Shown piece after piece: positions 46,027-58,194 of a stretch of 64,000 bases of DNA. The stretch's first letter is position 1, and each line of letters starts with the position of its first letter. The notes below the pieces were generated by a model, which worked only from the letters and a program-made list of their open reading frames with translations, had not been told where the DNA came from and searched no databases. A program made the position numbers and the translations under genes. Origin of the DNA: Dicyema japonicum. Lineage: Eukaryota; Dicyemida; Rhombozoa; Dicyemidae. The DNA lies in assembly GCA_011109175.1 (NCBI GenBank), contig RDEW01000003.1:1916923-1980922 (forward strand), in the 5' to 3' direction.

Positions 46027-49000
46027 ATGCATATAAAAAAATTGCTTGCGACAATTTTAAATGAATTCGCCAAAAATGACATCAATCTCCAGGTAAAAGC
46101 GGGACTACATCTATTCGAAGTCCTGAGTTGTTTGCATGTGGATTTTTCCGATAAAGAACTTAGACGTATAATCAACGGAATTTACATTTATATCAATAAA
46201 ATGTTGACTGATGAAAATACAAGTACTGGCCCCATTATTGGCCTCAGTTCTGTTTTATTATAACATTATAGTGATTTTGCTTGAGTTTGACCTTAACGTG
46301 GATGATCTGGCAATCAAAATTATATATTACATGCGTTTTCTGTTGCGAGATTTGAGTAGAATCGACTTGTACATAATTTCCGTTGCTTATTCGATCATTG
46401 CTGAGAGAATTTCTTTAAAGTTTTGCGATAATTTACTCGACTTTGACGTTAAATTGCACATTGAGTATCTTTACTATGGAACGTCTTCAAAAAGACGAGG
46501 ATCTGTTTCTTGTTGGCTTACATTGTAGGCAATACTTCTTAATGAGCTCACTAAAGTCGACATGTACAGTTTTATTTCATATTTTGATACCATTTTGTTT
46601 GTTCTCCTCCATGCTCTTAATGATAAATCAGTATATTTGTCTTGTTATTGCAGAGTGATACTAGAGATCATGTAAAAGTGTTATTGATTAGGTTTGTTAC
46701 TATAATTGCGGATTATGAACTCAGTCTACCTGACTTAGAGTCCAACGTTAAGGTCATTTAAGACTTATTTTTAGAAATTTGTAAATTTTTTAGCCATCAA
46801 GATGAGTGAAAAATCAAATGGAAATTTGAAATTAAATCTTCTAATAGCTTTGAAGGCTGTAATGCTAATATCTCATCCTCTCAATGTGTGCTGTTCAGTT
46901 TACCTTAGGCTGATTTTTCTAATATCTGTGAAATGTTCAGGGAGCCCCCAAAACGTCAAAACTTTGATTCTCTGCCCTTCAGTGTTTGTTGGTAGTCTAA
47001 TTTTAGCTTAAATCACCCATTCTCGACCTAGATGAAGAATTCTATGATTTCTTCTATCGTGGGAAGTATCTCTCCAAGTTTATTGAATCGGATATCCCAG
47101 GAAAGGAAACCAAATTATGTGAATCAGCCTGTTAGTGAAGTTAAGTCACTGTAGTGAAGTTAAGTCACTTTATTGGCTCAGAATATTCAAGACTATTCTA
47201 AACTAGTAAGATTTGACTAACATTCTGATCTTTGATGGACTTGTGAGCATTTTTAAGCATCCCATAGAAGAATCAACCGCAATGGCTTTATTTGATTGTC
47301 TCCCCCATGTAATGAGCATGTCTAAGGACTATTTTGCCAGCACGTTGGTTTGCTTTCTAATATTAGATGTCTCAATGACTCAATCAGTCTGCTTTACCAA
47401 TACGTCTACACTGGAAAAGACCAATCCCAGCTTGCTATCGAATGTCTCTCACATTTTGTATTCCTGAGAAGAATGATTTTCTTGGGTTTAATAAGATGAA
47501 AATGGTATATAACGATGTTTTGTCCAAAATACCATGGTTGTGAGTATGTCTGAAGTTTAGTAAAATGACTATTATTCCTGTCTGTTTATTCACCTTGGCT
47601 ATGAACGAAATGTCATGCATCACTTTCCTTAAGAGATTTTCCAGTGATAGACTAGATGTGGATATGACGTATATTGTTTGATTTGTTTGTAGCTATGAGT
47701 ATATCCAATTTTTCAGAAAAACATCCAAATTGTTCCCAAAGTCATTTACTAGTATTTTCAATCAGTATTTGCTAAATTTCGTTGGGGAGACCTTTCCAAG
47801 TTGCAAATCATTTTCCCAGTTTCTAATTGGGGATAGTATATGTGGTCATTTAGATACGCCTAAACAATCAATCTCAGAAATTGATATAATAACTGCTCTT
47901 CAAATAATGGAAATGTTCGATACATCACGTTTGTGTATTATATAATGTCAGACTATCAGTCCATTGAAATTTTCATACTTTCAGATAGACTCCTCAAAGA
48001 TAAGAGTTACTCCTACAACCTGCACTATCAACTCATTCAGACATGCCTTTGCAAATTTATATCATTTTATGTTCTTACATTCTAAATATTATTAGAATTC
48101 TTCTGGATTATAAAATTCCTCTACTATCGAGAAGTATTTTGAGTCAATACTCAGTACAATATCCATATTTGAAGGTTTGTTTATTTAATTATAAGATATT
48201 AACATTAAGGTCAATATATTCACAATCCTCACATCAGAGAAAAGATTGGATGACCTGTTTGCTCTCAAACCATCCCTTACTATTCTTATGTCTCTGTACT
48301 ACGAACCTTCATACAAATTAAAGGAAATCATTTGCAGTCTTTTGTGTAGACTCAATAAAATCACTCCTTTTTTTATTGGGGGGATGATTAGACAAATTAT
48401 TATCCCTGTATCATATTATTTCATTTCTAGCTTGTAGAGGACTTTAGTTATTCGATCTGTTTGCCGAAAACCTATTGTAATGCTCGGCTGTTGTACCAAT
48501 TATTTTATTTTCACAAAGAAGTAAGAGTCATTGTGAATCAGCCACAGTATGTAACCAAGGTACTTTTATTTCTATAGTTTAGACAATCATATCAAGAATA
48601 GAGGCTGTGAATGGTAATCCTGCAATCACAATTATGCTCCTTATTTTGCTTATTAAAGTCTCGGAAGTTTACTTTGTTAAAATTTAGGTTTCTATAATAC
48701 TCACTCATTCCGAAATTGATAGAATAGTTCAGATTTGTTTCATCATTCTCACGAACATTCAACGACAACAACAAATTGTTGGTAATCACTGTAATAGTCT
48801 AGATTCTTGTTAAATGCATCAGGAGACTCATAACTACCACAGGATATGTCCCACAATCATTTAGTGATGATTTCTCATATCTAAACACTATTCTTGTATT
48901 GCTTCTTAATTGTAACTTACGTGGTCTGGAAATTGAGGTTCACCTTTTTGTAACTCAAAGATCACAAAACTGTTGGGAGTAGTAGGGTCTATTTGTCCCG

Positions 49001-52000
49001 ATAAAGTAAATGTGTTCATGTCTATTAATGACCAAAGTGAAGTTACTTTTAGTGAATTTGTTGGTGATAGTCCCATTGTAGCAAGTAAGGGAAACAGTGG
49101 TCTCGGCAAGGGTATATCTCATTTGTTACTCAAGAATTTACAATAAGCATGGATTTATTATCTGACTGTGTTTTCTCTGAGTCAACTGATTATTTCAACT
49201 CTGTTTGCATCAAAATCTTACTGAAAATTTTGAGAGAAATTAGATGTTCTAAGACGGACTGCAATAATATTATTGATGTGCTAACACTGGCTACACAGAT
49301 GATGGGAATCAAATCTGCCTGTTACCTTGACGAGATTATTAAATTATTGATAATAATCTTAAACTACAACACAGAGTTTACAATTATTGTCTATTATTTT
49401 TTAATATTGTAGGCTGCTCTTAAATATTTGACTTTTTTATACGAGACTTGTAATTTTCACATGAAGGACTACACTCTTGATATAATCGATGTTTTAAGGG
49501 TTTATTGTCTTAAATATTGTAGAATCTATCTAATGACAATCCTACTAGAATGAAGGTTATAATTGAGATTGCTGACAGGATTATCACCCTTTTTGGGAAT
49601 GATGAATTAATAAACTTTAAACTAATAAAATTGATAGCCGACATTATATTGAAGAATTTTACTAACTTTTATATCGAATTCCTTATTATGGTAATTATTC
49701 TTATTATTAAAGACTCTGAAATTTGTACAGCAAGTCCTCATTGATGTTACCAAAACTAACATAATTACGGATATTTTAATTATTATTGACTCTCAATCTG
49801 TCTCAGAGATTGTTAAAATGTTTGTTTGGGAATAACTCTTAGAGAATCTATGAAAGCTATTGTATCCATTCTCTACAGATCAAATAGTCCTGATTATTCT
49901 GGGCCAATAGTCCGAATGTTTCTAACAAAGTACATAAGAGTTGACTCTCCTGCCCTTCATAGTACTGCTGTAATGGCTTTGCAAGTCCTCGCTTATATTT
50001 CTGGGAGATCATTTGCTTCCCTCCTCCCACATTTAAGTGATTGTGTTTCGAAAAACTATATTACTCAAGAACAGGGGAATCTTATAAAGGCTGCTTCGCT
50101 CGGAAATATTAAAAGTATCATAATTATATAGTACTTAGATTTTCCTGACTTTTTGATTCATAATCAAGACAATTTCCCTCAAAGTGTCATTGAACCATTT
50201 CCAGACTATCAAAAAATATCAGCCAACGATGTCTATGATGTGATTATTATTTTTATTCTTAGAGTATATCTAAAATTGATCTTAGTGATCTAAACAATTG
50301 GATGAAAAATTTTGTCAGTACAACTGTTAAGTCATGCAATTCTATTCTCATTAATCAATGTTATGGACTTGTTCCATTGCATCCCATCATTTCAAAGTTA
50401 TATAATACTAATAAGCAACAGAGATCTGTTTTTCTGTGCCTTCGTTTCCATTTGGTCTGACTCATGCTCCTGTTGGGATAAAATGATGGTCTTGTTGGAA
50501 AATATCTTAAGACGTCCCCTTGTCTATGATATTCACTCATACATTTTGGATCTTGTTGAATATTTTGAACGCTATTTTTATGTTATTTTACTTATCATTT
50601 GGCAGAATAAATGCTCTATTCCCACATCACTGTTGTGCAAAGTAGCCTACGATTGTCAGGACTTTACAAAGGCTTTATATTACGGTGAGATGTCGTTCAC
50701 TACTGAAGAGAGTGTGGAAATTTTGTGCAAGTAATGTTTTGTGTGACTATTAGTTTATATAATTTACTCGATCTTCCTGCTGCAGTGAGTGGAGTATTGT
50801 TAGATTTATCTGATCGGAAGTACCAACATAGACTTACTGGACAATGGTATGAACAGATTGGAGAGTGGGAGTCAGCTTTGAAGGAGTACAAAAAGGACAA
50901 TAGTGAAGAGTCCATCGTTGGTTATTTAAGATGTCTATTAAATCTTGGTTACTGGTTTTCATTATTATTATTTGTTAGGGAACAATTGGAGACTGAGATT
51001 GAATATTACCTTAATATCATATCAAGTGATTATAAATTGTCAGCCATTGGATCACTTACATTATGGGAGTTGGGAAAGTGGAAAATATTCGATAATTATA
51101 CTGAAAAATTACCCTTTAACACTCCCGAGAGAGCATTCTACTTAGCAGTGGGATCAATTGCTAAGAATGAATATGAGTCTGCCCTTCATGTACTCTATTA
51201 TACTATTTTAGTTTATTGATCTCCATGATGAACATTTATCTAATCAACTAAAGTCTTATTCCTTTGATATGATATACCACTTGCGTAAAGTTTATGTTAG
51301 TCTTACCACCAGGGTCTTTTTGAGGCACAATTGTCCACTGAACTAAGGGAAGTCGTTGGGGTACTAACAAATAAGCAAGACAGACGTATTGTAACTTCTC
51401 TCTGGAAAGACCGCCTTGTCGTAAGTTTAGTTTATGACTTATAGAATAACCAAAAATCCCAACGGGAGGTTCACCAACTGAATTTGGTGCGGTCATTTGT
51501 TTATGACACGGATGCTGACTCTATTGGACTTTATGATTTTACTAGAACATGTCTAAACTCCCCTAAATTCTCACTTACTGAAAGATATGTCAAAAAGTTA
51601 TTTCAATGCGATGATTTAAACAAAATATCCTACATTCGTTATGACCCAGAGTTGATACTCTTTCTTAGTATTTATTTATATGAAAATAACTCTAAAGTAC
51701 ATTTTATTACAAATGCAGGATAAAGCCTACTCTTCACTACTATTTTATATTAAAAGTGAGGTTTTCTATCAGCAACTTAACGAAAATCAGTCTGACAGTT
51801 TCAAAGTTGACAATTTCGTCAGGTTTATCCACAATCTTTAAATTAGACTTATAAATTACTTTGTAATCCTCCATGAACGAATTTACGGAATAAATAGTAC
51901 TTCTATAAAGCCTGTGCTCAACCTCCTTGATGATTTTATGAATAAAATTTATTCAAAGAAATGTTCTTCTAGTGACATTTATGAGGTATATGTGACTTGG

Positions 52001-54331
52001 TATTGTAGTTATGGCACAATTATGCTCGTTATAACTATGAGGCGATGCATGTCACAGATTCTCCATGTTCTGTTGTTTATTTACTTTATTTGTAGGAAGA
52101 TCAAGTTTTGAGGTTCTGTGTTAATGCGTTGGAAGGATTTCTCAAGACTATTCCTCATGCTGAGACGAGTGATATGACTCTTCAACATATTCTCAGGTAT
52201 TATATTGGCCACATGTTCACAGATTTATAATGTTGTGGTTTAAATATGCCTCTTACCCCCCAGTTCGCACGTGTATGAATCATGCATTACAAATGATACA
52301 TATTGATAATTGGTTACTCGTACTGCCTCAACTCATTTCGATGATTGACAAAGATGTTGCTACGGTTACGAATACAATAAGCAATCTTCTAATCCTGATT
52401 GGTCTGGCTCATCCTCAGGCTGTATTTTACCACCTTATAATGCCCCTCAAATCAGGCGTTGATGTCAAAGCTGAAATGGCAATGAAAGTGCTTCGTTCAG
52501 TCCATCTTTCCAATCCAAAACTAAAATCTGACATTATCATGGTGGTTATAGTAATTACAAAGATGGCTGATGAGCTGATTAGAATTGGATTGACTTGGGA
52601 AGAGGTTTGGTATGAAGGTCTCGATGAAGCGTTTTCTATGTACACTTCAGAACAAAATATTGAAGTTTAACTATTCTGTAATTGTAGGGAATGCTGGAAA
52701 TATTTAAAAGTTTATATGAAATGATAGACCGTGGACCTGCTACTGACTATGAAAGACAGTTTATGAGTTATTACGGTCATCGATTGTCTCAGGCAAGACG
52801 CTATTTGGACTCTTATAATGATCGTCCGTCTGATGACTGTCTCTCTAAAGCATGGAACATTTATTTGGACATTTCTAGTGACCTTAGCAGAGGAATACAA
52901 CAGGTTGTTATTCTGGTAGCTATTACAGCTCATTACTCTTCATTTGGGTAGAGTGTCCCCAAAGTTGTTTAGAACATCTGGTCTTCAGGTTGTTGTCCCA
53001 GGGACATACAAACCTGGCGAAGAACTAGTGTTGATACATGGATTTTTGGACGAAGTCAGAATAATTCCAACAAAACGTAGACCTAGAAGGATTACTATGA
53101 TTGGTGGTCACTTTTTTACATTTCAGGCTCTGATGGAAATAACTACGAGTTCTTACTTAAAGGTCATGAGGATTTAAGACAGGATGAGCGTGTCGTTCAA
53201 TTCTTATCACTAATAAATGCTATTTTACGAAAGAAATGTGATTTGAAGGGAGAATATTTGTATTTGATTACATTACATTAGAATTGTGAATTTTGCAGTC
53301 ATCCCCTTTCTCACAATTCTGGACTCATTCAATTTGTTCCCCAAACTGACACAATTCAGAGTCTCATTAAAGAATACAGATGTAAACAGAAAAAGACTAA
53401 ATCCAATAATGAAAGTAAATTACTGGCAATGGTTGGTGCTTACTTATTTCAGATGTCCCATAATCGATTTGAATATTTGGGGGGTTTGTTGAGAATGGAA
53501 GTGTTTGACAGAGTGATGCAGAATACTTCAGGGACTGACTTGGCTTCAATCTTTTGGTTAAAAAGCAATAATTCTCAAGTTATTGGTGATTGTAATGTAG
53601 ACGTGGTTCTTTCGTAAACAAAACTTTATTCAGTCATTTGCATTCATGTCCATTGTCGGATATGTCCTTGGATTGGGGGATAGGTACTCACTTAGTTATT
53701 TTAGACATCCTCTTAATATTATGATACAGAGAAAGACTGGAAATGTCGTACACATTGATTTCGGTGATTGCTTTGAAGTGGCAATGATGAGGGATCATTT
53801 TCCCGAGACTGTTCCATTCAGACTCACTCGAATGTGTGTTCTTGCCATGGATGTTCTTGATAATATTATTCTAAGGCTGGGGGCGTTCGTGGTTCTTTTC
53901 TCGACCGTTGTATATACATGATGAAACTCGTGAGAGAAAACAAGGATAGTTTGATGGCAGTATTCGAGTCTTTTATTCATGACCCATTGGTGGCTTGGAG
54001 ACTTAGCAAATGTATGGATTTGTGCTTAATAGTAGTGAACCTCAGTCTGGCTCCCTCTCATTTGTCGTGTACAGGTTATTTCATTATATATTTCAGAGCA
54101 ACAAGACCAACAGACTGACTATCCCGAACACTTTATTAATAGAGTAAAACAAAAACTGACGGGTATTGGATGTTCTTCACTCTAGGGACTGACTTGATTG
54201 AGAACGAGCGCATGAATGCTGATAAACAAGTTCAGTTACTAATAGAGCAGGCTACTTCTATTTTTAATTTGTCTCAAATGTATATCGGATGGTTTACTAG
54301 TAATTTAATCTTTAGGTGTCCTTTTTGGTGA
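46027..54331 (+). CDS. TOR: TOR (target of rapamycin) serine/threonine kinase, complete, microintron-rich
   Basis: TOR is the PI3K-related kinase that senses nutrients in the TORC1 and TORC2 complexes. The proposed start is 46027 ([11 protein letters not shown]); the following exons align collinearly with the mTOR N-terminal HEAT region ([10 protein letters not shown] equals FEVKRALEWL). The FAT domain is clear from about 50640 ([19 protein letters not shown]). The FRB domain spans 52563-52900 and the kinase domain about 52929-54000. The latter holds [20 protein letters not shown], the catalytic loop GDRHPLN (split by intron 53684-53704) and [11 protein letters not shown] (from 53751). The FATC tail ends in YIGWCPFW-stop (TGA 54329-54331), as in animal TORs. 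About 2,400 residues are expected. At least 25 introns are needed, nearly all 21-26 nt; see separate entries. I could not fully trace 47.15-50.3 kb, where HEAT repeats are poorly conserved. The FRB pocket is altered (Ser2035 to Phe, Phe2039 to Thr, Phe2108 to Ser in human numbering). Confidence 0.95.
46247..47006 (+). other. Microintrons in the 5' part of TOR
   Basis: Introns whose removal keeps the frame and matches TOR family spacing: 46247-46271 (25 nt), 46505-46528 (24), 46631-46653 (23), 46753-46774 (22), 46886-46908 (23), 46984-47006 (23). All begin GT and end AG. The bases after GT show little consensus beyond being T-rich, and most end in TAG. Confidence 0.85.
47133..47170 (+). repeat. 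19-bp exact tandem repeat in the TOR N-terminal region
   Basis: TAGTGAAGTTAAGTCACTG is followed at once by the same sequence (last base T). A GT..AG stretch 47131-47154 spans the first unit, so a 24-nt intron could lie over the duplication. I could not resolve the exon joins between here and 47213. Confidence 0.75.
50731..54315 (+). other. Microintrons in the 3' part of TOR
   Basis: Introns supported by frame and homology: 50731-50753 (23 nt), 50955-50978 (24), 51421-51444 (24), 51986-52008 (23), 52072-52095 (24), 52197-52222 (26), 52665-52687 (23), 52904-52928 (25), 53104-53126 (23), 53260-53298 (39), 53432-53452 (21), 53579-53600 (22), 53684-53704 (21), 53853-53875 (23), 54012-54032 (21), 54075-54096 (22), 54163-54185 (23), 54292-54315 (24). 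A 21-nt in-frame candidate at 52542-52562 could instead be coding. The last intron splits the Trp codon of GWCPFW; the one at 53684 splits the Arg codon of GDRHP. Confidence 0.9.
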
Positions 54332-54429
54332 TATATTTAAATATAATATACATTTTTATGTGTGATGAATGTTCTATGTAATTGACTTGTTTTAAAATAA
54401 TTTTTTATTATTATTAAGCACTTTCGCGA

Positions 54430-55250
54430 TCCATGGGTCATGACAAATTTTGTGCAGCACAGGAAACAAGAGTTGTTAATTTCTTCCATTTCCCCCTTTC
54501 CTGGGCAACATCCCATAAAATGTCAAGGTCGTCCCCGTCTTTTAATTGTTTCCCCACTCTCATAAGGTCTCTAGCGTAACTGGGAGACTATTTTTCGGGC
54601 GCCCCCTGAAGCGAGGTCCGTCAGCTTCGAAATAGTCCTCCATGTCAGTATTTGCTGGTGCCTCCAAATTCATTCTTAGAATGTGTCCGAATAGTCTCCA
54701 CCTGCATGCCGTTATTTCTAGTGAGATAGGTTTGCTTGATGTCCTGGTATAAACTACTTTGCTTCTGAGCCTTGAATGCCATGCTACGTCGAAGCTGATC
54801 TTTATGGAACGCTTTAGCCAGTTTTCCTTTAGGCTGCGTAGTGCACTGTTTCCATGTGTTTTTCGCATAATTACGTCTTGTTCATCTCCCAATAACGATC
54901 CGAGTTTTTTTACTTTTCTCCAATGTTCATCCAGCTTGGATTTTTGTCTGATTACGATTGATTGAGGAATTCTGTGAGGACATCCATCAATTTCTGACGC
55001 TTGATTGACTCAAAAGCTCTTTACATATCGATTCCAAGAATGTTTGTCGCGTTTTGTGGAACAACGCCATCTATGGCTCCACACAATGTCAGAAACCGCT
55101 GTGGAACTCGGATAAAAATTGTTCCGTACGAGGCTTACCCTTTGTAGAGTAATAATTGCAAGCACTTTCGTATACTGTTCATAAAAATAACTGGCCTGAA
55201 GTTCTCCACTTTTCCCATAGCTTTGTTTTGTTCTTTGTATTCCCACTTTT
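54430..55250 (-). pseudogene. APE-type LINE, 3' half, also lacking RT palm motifs
   Basis: The minus strand shows GELQASYFYEQYTKVLAIIT, SSTAVSDIVWSHRWRCS and a degraded motif A (GIDM-stop-RAFESIKRQKLMDVL). It then passes within about 20 codons to KSKLDEHWRKVKKLGSLLGD and the C-terminal tail CRWRLFGHILRMNLEAPANT, FRGRPKNSLPVTL. The stretch that should hold GTPQGD and YADD is missing, as in the copy at 38.9-40.5 kb. The tail ends near 54430, about 100 bp downstream of the TOR stop and convergent with it. Confidence 0.82.
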
Positions 55251-55989
55251 GCGTTAAGGTCGCAGATGACAGTTATGTGTAAAAGTTCAGAGTAAACCTC
55301 AGAGACACAGTAGAACAGGTCTATCTGAGTAGGGTCTTTTTCAATCCATCCACTGTGGGGTACCTACGTTTATGGTGGATAGTAAACTTTTAGATGGGCA
55401 GAGCTTGTTCATACAAATCTGAAGTGCTCAAATTCGGTCGTTTATGCTCCAATAGCGGTGAATCATTGTCTCTGCTTTTTCTTTATCAAATATGACTGAT
55501 AAACAAAATTGGAAAATTCAAAAACCCTTTAAAAATTTTTAGCTACCAAAGTTATGTAAATATAATAATTCTAAAAAAGCATGGATGGATTCCAAGTTAT
55601 TCAATACATTTTTGTTTGAATCGGATTTCAAGTTGGCTCTAGCGCAATACTACTCGTAATTGACCAATGTCCATCTCACAAGATTTTTACAAATTTACAA
55701 CAAGTTGAAATAATGTTTTTACCGCCAAATGCTTCATGTTTTTACAGTCGATAGACCACAGATTATTAAGATATTCAAAACGCTATTCAATAATTTTACA
55801 TTTCTTGAAATTAGTGAAAAAATAGATAATTTTATTAACATAAAAAACTCGTTACTAATTAAAAAACTTAAGCATCTGAATGGCCATGCTATTTCCCCTA
55901 ACAATAGCCAACGAGATACGTTCTCGGAACCAACCAATCTCTCGCGGATCCTTGGTCACAGCTTGAATCATGGAGCCGATCTTACGAAC
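55251..55989. other. Interval of unclear content before the pogo remnant
   Basis: A 102-codon plus-strand frame (55729-56037) leads into the pogo-like tail at its end, but the part before about 55990 resembles nothing I can name. Confidence 0.35.
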
Positions 55990-56555
55990 CAACTCAGAAA
56001 ATCATGTAATGAAATAAACCTTAAGGATGCAAGCTAAATAGTACAACGATACTGTTTTCGACATGCTAAATGGACCCAAGATTTTATTGAAGAAATGAAT
56101 GACGAGTTTTCGCCTGAACTTATCAAAATTTAGTATCAAGACTGCAAATAAATGATCCAATTCCAAAAGATGAGTTTCTTTTCTATGAGAATACAGAGAA
56201 TGAAAAGATCCTGGAAAATTTGGATGAAGAATGCATTAATGACGGAGAACAAAAGAAGGAACAAGTCGTTTTAGACTACGATGCAGAAGGAATGAAGTTA
56301 ACTTAAATGTCTTCAATCACTTAGTAGAGACATCAAAACAAATTTTAAAACGAGAATAACTAATTATTTTAAAGGAAATTTATGTTTTAATTTTTTAATT
56401 ATTCTTTAAAATTTTTAATAAAATAATTTTTTAACAAAGAACTTTAAAATTAAAAAATAAATTTTATTAATTTATAAAAAAATTCAAATTTGCCTTTCGA
56501 ATCCGCCGTAATTTCCCAAGTCCCAAATCTGGAGGATTCGAGAGGTTTTACTGTA
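55990..56555 (+). pseudogene. pogo/Tigger-type transposase C-terminus with 3' terminal inverted repeat
   Basis: After LRKSCNEINLKDAS and a stop, the plus strand reads IVQRYCFRHAKW, the conserved (T/V)xxNCFRHAGF block of pogo/Tigger transposases. An acidic tail follows in shifting frames (LQINDPIPKDEF, LDEECINDGEQKKEQVVLD), also typical. The element ends with GAGGATTCGAGAGGTTTTAC, TG then TA at 56554-56555. Reversed, this is CAGTAAAACCTCTCGAATCC, a pogo/Tigger-type terminus with the TA target. The 5' end and the DDE core are missing. Confidence 0.75.
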
Positions 56556-58095
56556 AATAATTTATAGAAAATTATAACAATGTAGCCACGTGGTTAATTG
56601 ACAGGAAGGTTTAGGTGGTGAAGTCCTTATTGCAAGAAATGTTTACTTAGCTTTATGAGGGATGAGAGCTCTCCTTCTTCTCTTGAAGATAACGAGGTAA
56701 CTAACTTGAGAGACATTGGAAACCTGATTTTAGAACAGAGGAACTGTGACAGGAAGATTCAAGTGGTGTCTTCCAAGTTCTCTACCATTATCCTGTAGTC
56801 AGATCGCTTTTTTTAGTACTCTGGGTTCTGATGTTACTAATTAACGAGTCACTCCATAACTCAAAGTCTTTAAGGAATCGTTTGACTCTACACCATCACA
56901 GAGAAATCCTGAAAAAGAATTTCTTAGTCCCGTGTTCATTCATATTTAGCTTTAGAGAGTCTGTACCTAAGCAATTGGTTGGACCAATATTCACTATTGG
57001 GACTAGTAGACCATGCTAATGAGTGAAAGTAACAACTAAGTATTTGGGGTAGAGAGAAAATGTTCTCCAATTCTTGAGAGAACAATAGTGGGGGATGAAA
57101 ATAAGTTTCATATTACCTTAGTTGTGACTGAAAGCTGATTTCCTTTAATCTTTGTGATAAATTCAATGGTTGATATATCAAGCTCTTTTCTTCGACAGCT
57201 ATCAACACCCCCAAAAATAAAGATGTTAAACACATCTATTGAGTGACTCCAGCTTATAGTAAAAACTCCATTCCTTTTTTTTAATGATCCTTATCAATCC
57301 AACAATTCCGGGATTCTAAAGATCTTGGTCAAAGGACACTCAGCCACAACGCTAACTTGTCTAATTCATCTCCAACGGCCTAAATACCCCCACCAATTTG
57401 TAGTTGACTAAACTCATATACTATCGTATGGGAAAAGTGGTTATAATGCCACGGATGGTCGTATTCTCTACAGATATTTAACGTGTTTCTCATTGATCTC
57501 TCTTCTCAATTACCAAAAATTCAGTTTTTTTTATCGTATGCTAATCATCTCGTAATTGAACAAAACATCCAAGACTCGAGGAGGCGATCTCCACAAAAGA
57601 CATTAAATATGTGTCTTTGGTTCTTGAGAAGCCGCCTAAAAATCTCACCCAGGTATGTCACATGGAACGATGCTTACCTGGATAGCGCCAGGTGTCAATT
57701 TATATGATTCCCCGATCCCTACTAGAAAACCCCCTCCATATAAGAAGTCACCAAGACCACCTGTTAGCATTCACAGATCAAATGAACCTTGTAACTTCAA
57801 GGATTTAACAGAAAATTGGAATTCTTAATGCCTTTTCATATTTTCTGCCATCCTCCATTTTTTGTTGCAGCTTTTTTACAAAAAATTTGTGTTAATGAAC
57901 ATCAAGTAAGCTTGCTCAGCATGGATTGCCCACTCTCGTCATCGACGCTGAGCAGACGCAGAGGACTTAAATATTATTGAGATCAATAAAAAAGACTCTC
58001 ATAGTTACAACAGAAAACTAAGAGTCAGCCGATTATGGAATACCTCAGGAACGCTACCTAGACTTGATATTGAAACATTGGCTAAAAGTCATCAG
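56556..58095. other. Interval without recognisable content
   Basis: Short frames only (for example 56831-57019 and 57483-57707) with no family resemblance. Confidence 0.35.
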
Positions 58096-58194
58096 TAGGG
58101 CGATTTTTGTCAATAAAGTCAAAAATTGATATGTTCTTCAAATTGTTTAAAACTTATAAAAATGTACTTTTTAGTCAAAAACATTATATTTACC

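Noticed and set aside
46443-46658. Second overlapping frame in TOR as a separate gene
   Set aside because: It is an out-of-frame reading of TOR exons and introns.
46027-54331. TOR as a pseudogene because of many in-frame stops
   Set aside because: Where traced, the stops and frame changes disappear when 21-26-nt GT..AG introns are removed, and conserved motifs are restored at the junctions.
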